A stretch of DNA of 64,000 bases from Orthonyx spaldingii (lineage: Eukaryota > Chordata > Aves > Passeriformes > Orthonychidae): contig VZTJ01001625.1 in assembly GCA_013397795.1 (NCBI GenBank), positions 162,955 to 226,954 of the forward strand, written 5' to 3'. This document shows, piece by piece, positions 1 to 11,900 of the stretch. The position numbers and the translations under genes are program-made. The notes below the pieces were generated by a model that had not been told where the DNA came from, searched no databases, and saw nothing but the letters and a program-made list of their open reading frames with translations. Within the stretch, counting starts at the first letter, position 1. Each line of letters opens with the position of its first letter.

Positions 1-1894
1 AGAGCAAAAGGGCTAGAAGCCCTTTTGGAAGATGTACATGCTACAGGGGTGCAACTTGTGCTGTGGCTTACTGTCTACTAAAAGCTCTACTGTGACTTAC
101 TCCTTCCCTGCCTTATTGCCTCCCAGAGTTCACTGGCTCTCCTGGGAGAAAATCCTTCCTCAAGAAGAAAGAGAAGTGTTAGATTTTCTGTTCTGAAGAA
201 CAGCTACTACACATTACCACAAGCTCATGCATGGGCTCACATTGCTTCTCTTTGTTTACCTGACTTTCTCATCACCAGCTGTACATCAATATGTGTCTAT
301 TGAAAAAGAGGTACAAGACGCAGTTTAGTGAGGGTGAAGGGGGCGTGGCTTTGAGCAGGGACACTGGACATAGTGCTGACCATTAAAATCTGTGTGAATT
401 TGAGCAATAATTATGTTTAATTTTTTTTAATTGTATTTGTTTTCTCATGGCTTTTTGTCTGAGGTAAATAAGCTGAATTCTCCAGCTGGAGGGTGGAGGG
501 GAGTGAAGGAGCCAGAGGCAAACACCACTTCCTGATCCAAAGGAGTGGTGATAAGCATGGAGCTCTGCTCAGACTTCTGAGCCAGTTTGTTTCTGTGTTT
601 CTGGTTCCAATAATCTAATAATATTTTATCTTCCAAAGCCACAAGCGACCATGACATGAGCACAGTTGCTACATACAGCAGAAATGGGAGACACTGAGGA
701 CTGAAAATTTCCACTTTCCGAGCATGTGTTTGTAAGCCAACCTGGTGCGTGTCTGACTGCAAAAACTTTTTGTACATTTGTTCCTTTCACTAGGTGCCTC
801 CAAGATTGTGATTTCAACAGCAAGATGATTGCAGAGGAAGCAAAGCTGATGACAGAAATTATGTCTGGGACAAAGATGCATGTCTGTTTAAGAGGGAACA
901 CTTGGCAGAACATGAAAGTTTGCAAATGGAGAGGGTGAAAGAAGAGAAGACTTAAGTCTGTAAGAAAACTGTTCCTCCTCTTCCAGAAGCCCTTGGATGC
1001 TATACTGTGGGGCTATTCATTTTTCCTGACGGCTACCTGAAGATCCCACAAATGGACACTGAATTGTTCATAGCCCTGAAGCAGAGCCCAAGCCTCCTGG
1101 AGATCCTCACCCTGTGCTGTAAAACTGCAGTTTTGGAGCAGTTGCCCTGTGAGGAGCACAGCCAAGAAAGGCCAGTTTTATGTGGTGCAATATGCTACAT
1201 CCCCTTTGCCCCCTCCTGTCACATCACATCCTCTTCCAGGACAGGAAACTCCTAGCTCTGATGGAAGTCCTGCTCCCAGTTTGGGCAGAGGACAGTGCGT
1301 GGCCAGGAGGTCTCTTGAGCATTACCTTCACCACTGGAAGTGATGGGTGGTGCCTGTGATCCCCTCCCTGCAGCCTCACTGACAGCCTCTTTCCTCTGCC
1401 TGTGTGAAACACATCTCTGAACTTTGCTGCATTGACTCAGATTTGGTAATATGTTGTTAAGGAATGGGAAAAGAGAGGAACTAACACCATTGTTGCAGTT
1501 GAAACAGTATGGTTTCAGCTCAGTTTCCTGAGGGAAACATGGCTGTGTATACAGAAGTAGTGCCTGCATGGCTAAAATGAGTGAGGCTATGGAAGGAGAG
1601 GTCAGAGAGCTGCAGTGTCCCTGTGAGGCTATCCATTGCTGTGTAGGCATGGCTTCCTCTGAACAGGACACAGTGTAATTCTCCATCCCCAGTACCATTT
1701 TGCCCATGTCTTTTGTTTAGTGTTTTTGCTTCCAGTAACATTGAGGTTAATTTTCCTCTAGTTAAAATATCACTAAGCACCTTGCACTTGTCATCACTGG
1801 ATTCTTGTATTGGGTTACTTCACACATGTCCTCAAATGAGTTAAAAAATTCCTATGTCTGGATTACAACCACTTGAGCTGATAGAGGTCTGTAA
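1..1894. other. Unique sequence, no gene seen
   Basis: No repeat family or gene is recognised. About 960-1420 is richer in G and C than its surroundings and holds several overlapping short open frames on both strands. None has a convincing start, splice context or family motif, so I read them as chance frames in a GC-raised patch, possibly an eroded transposable element. Confidence 0.5.
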
Positions 1895-1909
1895 TTTTTT
1901 TTTTTTTTT
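1895..1909. repeat. Poly(T) tract, 15 nt
   Basis: An uninterrupted run of 15 T. No retroposed body, target-site duplication or reading frame is visible next to it, so it is listed only as a homopolymer. Confidence 0.9.
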
Positions 1910-4900
1910 AAATGTTATATGAGATACTCCTATTTAACCCTCAAAGTTACATAAACATAAGGCTACATGAGAGAGACAAGGCAACCACAGACTAGTAGTC
2001 ACTCTAGGCCAATTTCATTCTCAAAAATGAAGTCTTGTCCTGTCTCACATCTCTTTAGAAGGTTTTGAGCCGTCTCTCTGTTTTAGCAGACCTTCCCTGC
2101 TTTCCTTTCTTTATGCTTACCTGCCTCACAGACACTCAATCTGTAATATTGAATTGACTGTCTCATTGTCTGTTTTCTCTTTCTTGGGGATATGGCTATT
2201 CCAAACAACGCATTTGATTTCTTCAGCTCTTAAAATCCCACACATCCATCACAACATTATTATCTCTGACTCTGGCAAGTAGGAGTTTAGATCAGCCCTT
2301 TCTATTCCTGCTTTGCTGCTGCAAAAAATTACTTTCTCATATTGCAGCTTAGATGATTGCAGTCTTTGTATGACCACACCGTTTCTTCTTTTCTTTCCCT
2401 GTCTTTCTCACCAAATACGGGTGACTTCTTGTCAAGGTTCTTCACATTCCAATCTCTGCTTCACTCTTATTGATAAGGTGATTGATACTGCAGAGTAGTT
2501 CACAGTGCCGAAGTTTATTTTCAAGTGGACATATCCAGACTTTCTCTCTCATTGCCCCTTACACTCAGAGGAGATCAACAAATCACATTAGCGAGATTTA
2601 CTATCAGCTGGCTCACACTAGTATTGTGACAGATGCATCGGTGTCACTGCCTTCTTTATCAGCTCTTAAAAAAGCTGTTATTTCATTCCATGTTTCCACA
2701 GAGTACAATGTAACTAGGCACTCTTAGACTTCCCAACAATACAAATATAGCTGAAAACAGAAGGAAATTACATGTCCTGAAACCACTGGTGACCACAAAC
2801 ACTGGTGGTCTCATGTTTACTGTGGAAAGAACAAAACTGAGCATTTTAACTTCTGGGTATGAATTACTATCTTATGAATTCAGGTCTGCACTGAATTAGT
2901 CAAATCATTAGTCAAATCATTCACCTTCAAGTCCTAAGGCACTTTACACAGGCCTAAATCTGAATGTCCCTTTAAAAAGTTTCAGGAATGTGCCTGAGAT
3001 CTTTAGAATTGTCATTGTACTTCAGTTTTCATGAAACCTGTGCACATGGGAAAAAACGCTCTCAACTTACTAGATTTAATTCCAACAAAAGATGATGTCT
3101 TTTAAAATACCACTGCAAAGGTTAAAGGAGACCTTAGGATCAGTGCAAATTGATCCAAGAGAATATGTAAAAAGGAAGCAAGTTACTTTTGTCAACAAGA
3201 GAAAAGGTTTTTTTTCATCTGGTTGAGTTTTTACATAGATTTGTTTTAATAAAAGTCTGTATATGGATGTTGTCTCTTCATTGGGGGGAAAAAAAGGCAT
3301 GAAGACTCCTTGTGATGTAAATTAGAAGGGAGCTGTGAATAAAAAGACTGAATCTGCCTTACATAAGTCATTTTACTTCTCTAGGTGTCAGCCTCTCCCA
3401 TCAGAAAAAGTGAACACTTCCAAAGCACTATGGGCAAGAAAGAATGAGCTGCTGCAGGAGCACCAGGTAGTATTACTGTTAAGAAGTTTCTGACAAATTA
3501 GAACCTCTAAGAGGGCAGAGGAAAAGCGGTGAATGTACCATTACATTCATAATAAGGCCATGACTTCATGGATAGCCCTGTGGGAGGAAAGAGAGGCTAC
3601 CAGATAACTGGCAAAGGGGATAAAGAAAATAAGGAAAAACAAAGCATGTGTAGTTTTTGCATGTGCTGCCATCGAAACACAGCAGCAAACTCCAAACAAT
3701 CTTTTGAACATTTCAAAAACATTATGTCAACTTTTCCATCTCCCACCACATGGCGCCTCTCACTCCTATGTGGTGTCTGTCTTCCTCCATAACCCATCAG
3801 AAATATATAATTATTTGTTATCTTCTGTCAGCTATGATATTATATCAGTTCAATCAGATGCAGACAGTGAGGTCAGCATAAAGCATTCAAATGATGACAG
3901 AAGCAGTTTGCTATGCATAAAGGAGTTGGTTATTATATCACTTTTAAATTTATAGGTTCAGTTCATCTTAAACTAAATATCTAGTTATTTAACAGCTGTT
4001 ATGAGTCAGCCAGAGAGAGGGTTAGTTAAAAAAATGTTGCAACAAATGCTTTAATCTTGAGTTACAATAGAAGAACAAGTCTGGTCAGGTCATGTCTAAT
4101 AAAGGTTGTGCTCCAGTGGTACTTAGGAGTTTATCACTGTTCATACGAAACAGGAGATGGTTTGATATTGTTAATCCTGCCACCTTCATATTAACCCCAG
4201 AAATTTCAGAGATAGTTGGAATAAAATTTTTTCGGGGCATAGAATCATGCTTAAATACTTTCAGATAAGAAAATTTTACAAATGGGTACTAAAGTGGTTT
4301 ATGCTATGCAGAAGCTGTGTATATTTATCATTCTCTCATGACTCAAAGTTCTTGGATTTTCCAAAATGGTAATATGGTTTTGTGTCTTCATGTCACCTCT
4401 CTTGTAAAGGTAATGGAGACATTGAGACATGAAGTCAGAGAGTTTTTATCTGTGTCGTTTGCATCTAGCTAAGAAGCATAAAGAGAATGCAAAGCTGTAA
4501 AGCAGTCAGAATGACTATTGGAAGATATTCAGTTTCATGGGTTTCTAGTCTAATACACCATGCATAATTCAGCTTGACAACCACATATTTAGACTGCCAG
4601 GAGAACAGGCATGGAGGAGAAGCATATCCAGGCATTGTTATCCCATTGCTCCCAACCTTGAGATGGTCACCAATCCCGCCAAAATGTGTTAGAGCGGTCA
4701 GATAAGGGCAGCCCCAGTACAACACAAAAACACAGGTATAAGAATGCTGATTTTAACTACTCTCCAGATAAGGATTAATAATACTGGCCTAGCAAAGTTG
4801 TCATGGGTAAATGCTAAATGTCACTGAGTTATAGGGCAGCATGTGAAAACCAGCATGGCACCCAAACTGCTGCAAGGTTGAAGATCTGTCAGCCTTGAAT

Positions 4901-5595
4901 ATCTGTAGCCCACAGCAGCATAGGAACTTTTCTGAAAACTGGAAAATCCACAGAACCTTCCTCACACAAAATTGAAGTCCCACTGCTGGGAAATGGTTAA
5001 CTCACTGCTACCAACTGGAAGCTAAATAAATACAACTGAATTGCTAGTCACATGTCTTAGGATGTGCTAATCTCAAACTGTGGCTACGTAAGCAATTTCT
5101 GAAAATAATAGAGTGTAGAAGTAGTCAGTCTCAAATCAGAAAAAGTAAGTGTGAATACAAGGCACTAAAACAAAAGTTTCTGGCAAAGCGTAGAAACTAT
5201 AGTCGCTGTGGCACTTATTCTTAGCTTTTCCATTTGCCAACTGGGAAACAAGATGGTAGGAACCAGCAGCCAAAAAATGGTTTGCATTTGGGCATGTAAA
5301 AATTTCTGTAATAAAGATTCAACTTCAGTTCAAATGTGAGTCACATTGATTTTCCCCCTCTTCTCCATAATATCCCAGTGGTGTCAAAAAGACATGTCAC
5401 ATTAGACCTGTCAGATTTCTGTAATGACAATAATGCTAGAAACATGAAAAAAAAAACCCAGACAGAAACAGTGAATTGACCATGGGAAACTGATACTCCT
5501 GACACTCTTTCAGCAACAAATCTAGGTCTGTTCTTGAGTAAACTAGAAACATTTCTTTAATAAACCAGAAAATTTAAGTATACTACTTAAAATCT
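1910..5595. other. Unique AT-rich sequence, no gene seen
   Basis: Nothing is recognisable apart from a small 12-bp tandem duplication (two copies of TAGTCAAATCAT) near 2897-2920. Open frames are under 90 codons and show no family motif. Confidence 0.5.
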
Positions 5596-5639
5596 GATGT
5601 AAAAATAGGATTATGGGGATGTAAAAATAGGATTATGGG
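5596..5639. repeat. Perfect 22-bp tandem duplication
   Basis: Two identical adjacent 22-bp copies, 5596-5617 and 5618-5639, each beginning GATGTAAAAATAGG. With no mismatch between copies the duplication is probably recent, and copy number may vary between individuals. Confidence 0.9.
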
Positions 5640-6133
5640 GTTTTTTTACATGAGTGGATGATTTCCAGTTTGTAATTTTCCTTATTGTTATGAATTATGT
5701 GTAGCACTCAGCCTTATTTGCAGTTTTGAATACTGCAGGAGAAGTATAGAAGAATAGAATTTTGGGATTGGTCCTTATCATGTGGTCATCCCATCAATGA
5801 AAATCAATATATTACCTAGGAATTCAGGACAGTGCTGAAAGCTGATTTAAAATCTAATATTTTCCAGGGATAAATTCTACCTTTGTAAATGAAAAGATGT
5901 TAAATACATTCAGTATTTTTTAACAAATAAGTTATCCTCTAATGTTTTGATGATGGAGTTTCTCAAAGATAGACAGCAGCCACCGTCATTCACAGCAGCG
6001 TGCACTATGAAATAATATTTCATTCTTGACGTGGTTGCAGAAATTATCTGCATCAGGAAAAAACAGCAAAAACATCTAAACTGAGTCTTCACTAGTTTTT
6101 AATACATTACGTTTGTACATAAGAACAAGGAAG
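5640..6133. other. Unique sequence, possible eroded CR1 end
   Basis: Mostly unrecognised. At about 5745-5795 the order of an ATAGAAT-like octamer, then TTTGGGATTGG, then a TCATCCCAT-like stretch resembles a decayed CR1 3' end read on the minus strand. The match is too weak for a separate call. Confidence 0.25.
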
Positions 6134-6138
6134 GAAGG
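6134..6138. repeat. Left target-site duplication of the ERVL-like LTR
   Basis: GAAGG lies directly before the TGTGATGG terminus and is repeated exactly at 7210-7214, directly after the LTR's terminal AACA. A 5-bp duplication is usual for class III (ERVL) integration. Confidence 0.85.
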
Positions 6139-6711
6139 TGTGATGGTTTTGCACAGTCTGGTTTTTGGTAGTGGGGGGTCACAGAGGTGGCTTCTGTGAG
6201 AAGCTGCTGGAAGCTTCCACCACCATATCTGATAGATTCAATCCCTGATGGCTCTGAAGATGGACATGCTGCTGGCCAAGGCTGGGCCAATTAGAGGTGA
6301 TGGCAATGCCTCTGTGATGACAGATTTACGAAATAAATCAAAACAAAGTGGGCACAATTTTTCCTCTAGCCAGAGAAGAGGAGGAGGTGAGAACATGTGA
6401 GGGAAACAACACGGAGACACCGAGTTCAGTGCAGAAGGAGGGGGAGGAGATGCTCCAGGCGCCGGAGCCGAGATTCCTCTGCAGGCCGTGGTGAGGACCA
6501 TGGTGAAGCAGCTGTGCCCCTGCAGCCCATGGGGTCCAGGGGGATGCAGAGATCCACCCGCAGCCCGTGGGGGAGGTGCCCACGCCGGAGCGGGTGGATG
6601 CCTGGAGAAAGCTGTGGTCAGTGGGAGACCCGGTGGAGAGAGGGGCCCTGCTTCCAGGCTGGAGCAGCCTGGCCTTGGAGAACCGCACCCCGTGGAAGAG
6701 TGACCCACGCC

Positions 6712-6778
6712 GCAGCAGTTTTGGGAGGACTGTGTGCCCCTGGGAGGGACTCACACTGCAGCAGTTTTGGCAGGACTG
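6712..6778 (+). repeat. 46-bp-period degenerate repeat inside the LTR
   Basis: GCAGCAGTTTTGG plus AGGACTG occurs at 6712-6732 and again at 6758-6778 with one mismatch. The preceding bases (TGACCCACGCC and GGACTCACACT) also resemble each other. This is an internal repeat of the LTR U3/R region of the kind that often holds duplicated regulatory sites. Confidence 0.75.
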
Positions 6779-7028
6779 CTGCTTGTGAGATTTGGAGCCA
6801 CGCTGGAGAAGTTCACAGAGAACTCTCTTCCATGGGAGGAACCCCATGGTCTCACAGGGCAAGGGACTCCTCTCCCCGAGCAGTGGAAGAAAACCTCTGA
6901 TGATAAACTGACCAAACTCCCTATGCCCTGTCCAGTGTTGTTGGTGGGAAGGAGGGAGGGGTTGAGGAAAGAAAAGGTGTTTTAAGGGCTTATTTTACTT
7001 CTCATTATCCTCCTCTGACTCTGTTAGT

Positions 7029-7034
7029 AATAAA
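7029..7034 (+). promoter_or_regulatory. LTR polyadenylation signal AATAAA
   Basis: A canonical hexamer in the plus strand of the ERVL-like LTR. It would mark the R/U5 side of the element and fixes its orientation. Confidence 0.6.
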
Positions 7035-7209
7035 GTCATTTGGTACCTTTATGTTTGAGACCGTTTTGCCCTTGGAGTGTTTTCTCCCAGTCCTTATCTC
7101 AACTCATGAAGCCTTCATTAAATTTTTCTCTCCCCTGCCCAGCTGTTTCGGGGAGGGTGAGTGAATGAGTTTTGTGGGTGCCTGGCATTGGACCTGTCAA
7201 ACTATAACA

Positions 7210-7214
7210 GAAGG
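7210..7214. repeat. Right target-site duplication of the ERVL-like LTR
   Basis: GAAGG, identical to 6134-6138, directly follows the LTR end. Confidence 0.85.
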
Positions 7215-7589
7215 GGAGGAAAACAAAATCAAAGAGTTGTGCAAAATTGCAGAAATACACACTTTATGTAGAATATGTGTTTTGGTCCTTCCACAATCAG
7301 GGACAGAAATGGGAGTGCAGTTAGGTACTCTGCTTTGTATTTAAACTAAACACCAGCTTACTCCTGAAAGATTCTTGCAAATACACAACTTTAAGCACAA
7401 CCAGTCTCAATACACTCCAGATTCTAAGTCTTTCCTGCTTTTAGTCCATTTCTTTTTAAGACAGTACAGAAAAAGATATTATCAACATCTTAACTGAGAA
7501 GATAGTTTAAAAAAGAAAGTATATCCTTAATTCTCATGGAAATTTCCATGATTTCTTCAAGAAGAGCACAACACCAAGTAATTATGTGC

Positions 7590-7770
7590 CTGAAACATTG
7601 ATTTGGATAACATGATTTAATTAGCAAATTGCACCTTTGTAGAACTTTTCACAGAATGACAGAGGAAAAGAAAGTAGGTCTTCAATTCGTCATTCTTAAT
7701 TATCTCTTTATCAGAATTGTTGTTTAATGAACACCTCTGATTAAGCTTGTTTCATTAAATTATGAGATCT
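7590..7770. promoter_or_regulatory. Homeodomain-motif cluster, possible conserved noncoding element
   Basis: An AT-rich stretch with TTAATTAGC at 7617-7625, TTAATTATC at 7696-7704 and CATTAAATTATG near 7753-7764. Clusters of TAAT-core sites are common in developmental enhancers, but they also arise by chance in AT-rich DNA. Conservation cannot be judged from one sequence. Confidence 0.2.
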
Positions 7771-8092
7771 GAATCATACTATAAGACCTGTATAGACTTA
7801 TGAATTTTAAGAGGTAAGGAAGCTGGTGCAGTGTGTGTCAGCTTGACATCTAAACTGTTCATCTTTTTTCTAATGTACTCCTGAGTATTTGGTTTCCTAC
7901 TTTAATAAGAATTGTTCTATTGTATGGCTGCTCTTGTCTTTGTCTTTAGTCTAGCATTATGAAATAACAATTATTCATAGGAGCCTAACTTTTAAACACT
8001 TAGGTTTAATAATAACTCTTAAGACCAAGTGATTTTCACAAAGAAGGGTTTGAAATATTTACCTAGTGTTCTGTGGTTTTTTTCTTGTGTGG
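7771..8092. other. Unique AT-rich sequence
   Basis: No gene or repeat family is recognised. The stretch ends at a T/TG-rich low-complexity patch. Confidence 0.5.
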
Positions 8093-8105
8093 TTTTTTTT
8101 TTTTT
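8093..8105. repeat. Poly(T) tract within T/G-rich low complexity
   Basis: Thirteen T followed by GGAGGGGGAGG. No associated retroposed body is seen. Confidence 0.85.
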
Positions 8106-8224
8106 GGAGGGGGAGGTTGGGTTCTTTGCATCTGTTTTGAATGAAGTTGCAAGTTATAGAAAACCAGAAGAATAAATTAGAATAGTTACATGGTAAGAAC
8201 TTTTACTATTGTGACAATCATAAT

Positions 8225-8288
8225 GAGATAAAGATGGGGATTTCGCCTTTCATTAGCAGAGTATTTTTGGCAATCTAATCTTTATCTC
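8225..8288. promoter_or_regulatory. Inverted pair of GATA-type motifs
   Basis: GAGATAAAGAT at 8225-8235 is the exact reverse complement of ATCTTTATCTC at 8278-8288, with 42 nt between. Both arms carry the GATAA core. A third TTTATCT follows near 8320. Paired GATA sites occur in enhancers; function here is inference only. Confidence 0.25.
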
Positions 8289-10087
8289 TGTGGAACTCTA
8301 GTCACAGTCATATTTCTTTATCTACTCCATTAAGCAGTTAGACACTTTAAAAGTTCTTTAAAGATCAACCTTAGGGAATTTATGTCCAAGAAATGAGATG
8401 AGAAACATTGCTGCACAGAACATTAAGGATTTATTACATATTGCTGTAAGGCTAAGGATAAAAGTCATAAAGCCAAGGCATTCACAATAAATGTGCAACT
8501 TGAAGAGCAATTTTTAACAATTTTTGATTCATTATCATCTTGATAGTTGTTCCTTTGTTCATGCTGAGCAATAGTTCATCAATTGAGGTAATTCTACTGT
8601 AATCCAATGTATCAATAAGTAAGGGTAAAGGAAAGAGTTCATACTGATAAAGTTATTAAGAGAACTTTGCTTTTTCTTTCTTGAAAAGAGTTCAAATTTA
8701 GCTTTCATATTGTTCTTTTGCTGCAAAAGATATTTCTTAGAATTTACTAGAGTTTACATATTATATCATTGAAGTTAATAGAATAACTAGGATTTACTAG
8801 AATTCCTAGAATTTTACAGCATTATCTCTAGAATATGCCCCAATGTGAGGACAAGGAACCCCTTAATTACAAAATAAAATGTCTAAAATATTCCAAGTTC
8901 ATTTCAGTAAGTGCAAGCTTGGAAAGAAAAAAAAAAGGACATTAGAAAAAACTTTCTGAATATCTCTTTCTTAATTTAAAAATAATTTCTTTACCCAAAC
9001 AAAAATTTAGCCCTAAATACAAGCAAACCAGATGATTCTCCATTCATAACAAGACACTGAATGGGATTTGTTCATAAGGTGAATTCATTTTCAGTGTTGT
9101 CACTGTCAGCAACTACCAGAACTTATCCCAGATTTCCTGTATGGGCAATTAGATTTGTGTTGTTCTTCTAAATGCCTTTGAATCATTCATACAGCATTTA
9201 ATAGGACTAGCTCTAAGGGTAGACAAAGAAGTTACAGTGATAAGAAAATTTCTTCATCGCAAGTTACTAGAGAAAATTCTTGTCTGTTGAAATTACTAGC
9301 TTATTCCAGCTAATATTTATAAAGATGTTTTAATGGCTGGTAAAGTGAGGTGTCTTCTATTCCACCTTAAAAATAGGCTGGTTCTGGCCTAAATTATATT
9401 CACAAAATGTTTCCTGACATTTTTTAATGTTATATAAGCCATTTGGATTTTCTATTTATGATTTATAGTGGTTGCATATTTTTGCTCCTCAGTTTAAAAG
9501 AAAAAAAAAATAGAGGAGTTCATGTCTAGTTCTAGATAGAATTAATAATAAAATCAGTAAGAAATAATTCAAGTTTAATGTCTATTCTGCTAAGATTAAT
9601 CCATTAAAAATTACAATTTTATAACAAAACAGATGAAACCAAAAGTTTCTTCAGAATTACATTGCCCCACACAAATGGTTTGCTAGAGTTCACTGTATTC
9701 CCAGATACATAAACTCCGTAGTTTGCAGCAGTGACCTGCTACACCAAAAACTTATCATGGGTTTTATCCCTCCCTTAAGTATCCATATAGGGGGAGTTAG
9801 CTGCAGTCCTGCAGCATCTTCATACCTCAGCATCAATTAAAATCCCTGCTTCCAGGCACAGCCCCAGTATGCTGGAGAGGGACCATACCAGCCTTTCCAG
9901 ATCAGGCTCACACAACCCACTGAAAGTGGGCGCAGTGAAAGAAGCAATTCAATTATCCTGGTTTCCATATAAGCAACCAACAATCCAGGAAAACAAGGAA
10001 AATTACATGAGGGGTCCTTGGTAGAAGGGGAATCTGAACTGTTTTGTGAAAATTTGGCTAGTGTTGGAATACAGCTGCGCAGATCTC
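8289..10087. other. Unique AT-rich sequence, no gene seen
   Basis: No frame of note. Repeated CTAGAAT/TTTACTAGA words occur near 8745-8835 without a regular period. No transposable-element family is recognised. Confidence 0.5.
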
Positions 10088-10147
10088 TTTTTTATTAAAT
10101 AAATACTAAATATTTATTTATACTAAATAAATAAATACTAAATAAAA
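10088..10147. repeat. AT-rich AAATAAATACT repeat
   Basis: Imperfect direct and inverted copies of TAAATAAATACTAAAT make up about 60 bp of simple A/T sequence. Confidence 0.75.
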
Positions 10148-10950
10148 GTGACTGCATTGTTAGGACCATGAACAACTCTCATCCATACTGAACTGCAAGG
10201 TTCACAAAACAACATCAGGCAAAGTTTTTCTTCTGCTAACCAGAAATTTAAACCTTCTGGATAATGCATCCCAAACTACTCAACACAGGCAGGGAAATCT
10301 CCCCCAATTTTCACTATGGATTTATTATTGTAGCTTCACAACATGGGGCTGAATGATGTAAAAGCATGTTAATGCTGCTGCAGGACACATTAAAGTCATA
10401 CAACAGCATTTTCCCTGAGTGGGTGTATTCAGCTCACTTCATAAAGATTATGAGTGACTGCACCCTTTTTTTGGCTATGACACAACTCAAGGATAGAGAA
10501 ATTTAATAGCATATTAGTCATCTGCCCAGAGGTAAAGTATTTCATAATGAACTGAAAAGCCAGAAAATTGTGTCTATGTGTGTGTTTTAATATTACTCTG
10601 TTCATACTAATGAAATTTATGCAAAGCACCACAAAAACTGATGAGTGTACATTCATAACATGACTGAAAAGACATTGCAGGTTGTGTTAGGGTGAAGTGT
10701 TAAATTATTTATTACATGTCAAGTTTGGTTTTTTCTTTTAACTGCTTTTCTGGTATTTTGAAATAATTTCTGCTGTTTAGTATGAAGTTGTTAGCATAAA
10801 GATCAAGAAAAAAGTCACATTTTTATTCCTGCTGCACTGTGTGCCTTGCCCAATGAAGAGGGCAAAGGCAGGAATGTCCCAAAACGTCTGTAGGCAGAAA
10901 ACTTTGCACTTTTTTCATCTCTTAAAAAACATTAGGCAAGCTAGATGGGG
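10148..10950. other. Unique sequence, no gene seen
   Basis: Ordinary AT-rich sequence with no recognisable repeat or exon. Confidence 0.5.
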
Positions 10951-11900
10951 GTACTAGAGAGGGGGAAGCAGGTAAGGACATGGTGACTCAGAGGACTGGC
11001 AGTGGAATAAAGAATATGTCAAAAAAGAGTTTTGCTTGCAGGCGTAAGGATGAGTGCTGGCACGGCCGAACTGCTTGCTCACCTTTGGAGCCCGCAGCCC
11101 TGAGGTTTGCCCCATGTGCCTTATGGGTGTTGGGCTTGGCTGTGGATGATGTGGGAACACTGTGACCCCTGCTGAGCCTGCCTTTATCCCATGGACCACC
11201 AAGGTGACATTGCTGGTGAGCACCAGAAAGCTGGGTTTCCCACTTTCTTGGACTTAGCATAGCTGTCTACACTTCTGTGCTGCCAGCCTTGTGCCAAGGA
11301 AGAATGGAAACATGCCTTTTACATCCAACTGGGACTGGAAATCAGCTGACGGTCCAAAAAGCCAAGAGTCCAGGAGTCCAGGAGATCTGCAATCCTGGCT
11401 CCTTCATATGAGAGAAAGTTTTCCCATTCTACCTAAGCATATGTGTTACCTCAGTGCTCCTCAAAATCCTCTGAAGAACAGAGCTTGGGAGAGCCGTGTA
11501 CCTGGTGAGCCCCTAATTCTTCCTATGGAAATAGCTGCCCATTCTGGGTTTTTGCTGGCGGCTTGAGGAATGAGAGGTTGCTCCCTTCAGCTGGAATGCC
11601 TCCCCCACTGGAGAATTACTCACAGCGTCTGGGTGCCAGCCAGGAGCCGGGTGCTGCCTCACAGGTCTAGTGCTCCTCCTGCAAGTACAGATCTGTGAAA
11701 GCTGGCACATTCCCTGCCCTTGCGAACAGCAATCTCCAAGCTGCACTGCCAAGCCTGCTGGAGACCAAGAATGTCCACCACCTCACCAGGCCTTCAGTTG
11801 AAGCCATCTGATACATGGTCAGGGACAAGCTCACAGGATGTCTCTTGTTGCCATCAGTTGCCTGTGACCAGGGAGAGAGAAAAAGGGATAAAAGACAAAA
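10951..11900. other. Moderately GC-raised block of unknown nature
   Basis: This stretch is visibly richer in G and C than its flanks and holds several overlapping 60-90-codon frames on both strands. No LTR termini, target-site duplication, conserved protein motif or CpG-island-like density is seen. It could be an old eroded repeat or part of a noncoding transcript. I cannot choose between these. Confidence 0.35.

Larger units (their letters stand above)
6139..7209 (+). mobile_element. ERVL-like endogenous retroviral solo LTR
   Basis: This 1071-bp element starts TGTGATGG, ends AACA (canonical TG...CA) and is bounded by an exact 5-bp duplication, GAAGG. A polyadenylation signal AATAAA lies at 7029-7034, about 175 bp before the 3' end, which sets plus orientation. 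The 3' part (CAGTCCTTATCTCAAC, then GTGAGTGA, then GGTGCCTGGCA, then GTCAAAC) is the pattern I know from common passerine ERVL LTRs. The middle (about 6400-6900) is GC-rich compared with the host DNA. No gag, pol or env follows on either side, so this is a solo LTR left after recombination between the two LTRs of a provirus. Open frames here of up to 174 codons on both strands come from GC-rich LTR sequence and are not genes. The 5-bp duplication and 3' end support ERVL; the exact subfamily is not determined. Confidence 0.88.

Noticed and set aside
5745..5795. Eroded CR1 3' end
   Set aside because: Word order is similar to CR1 but matches are too few for a separate feature; mentioned only in the interval description.
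6238..6985. Several overlapping open frames of up to 174 codons on both strands
   Set aside because: They all lie inside the ERVL-like LTR. They reflect its GC-rich, stop-poor sequence and show no gag, pol or env motif.
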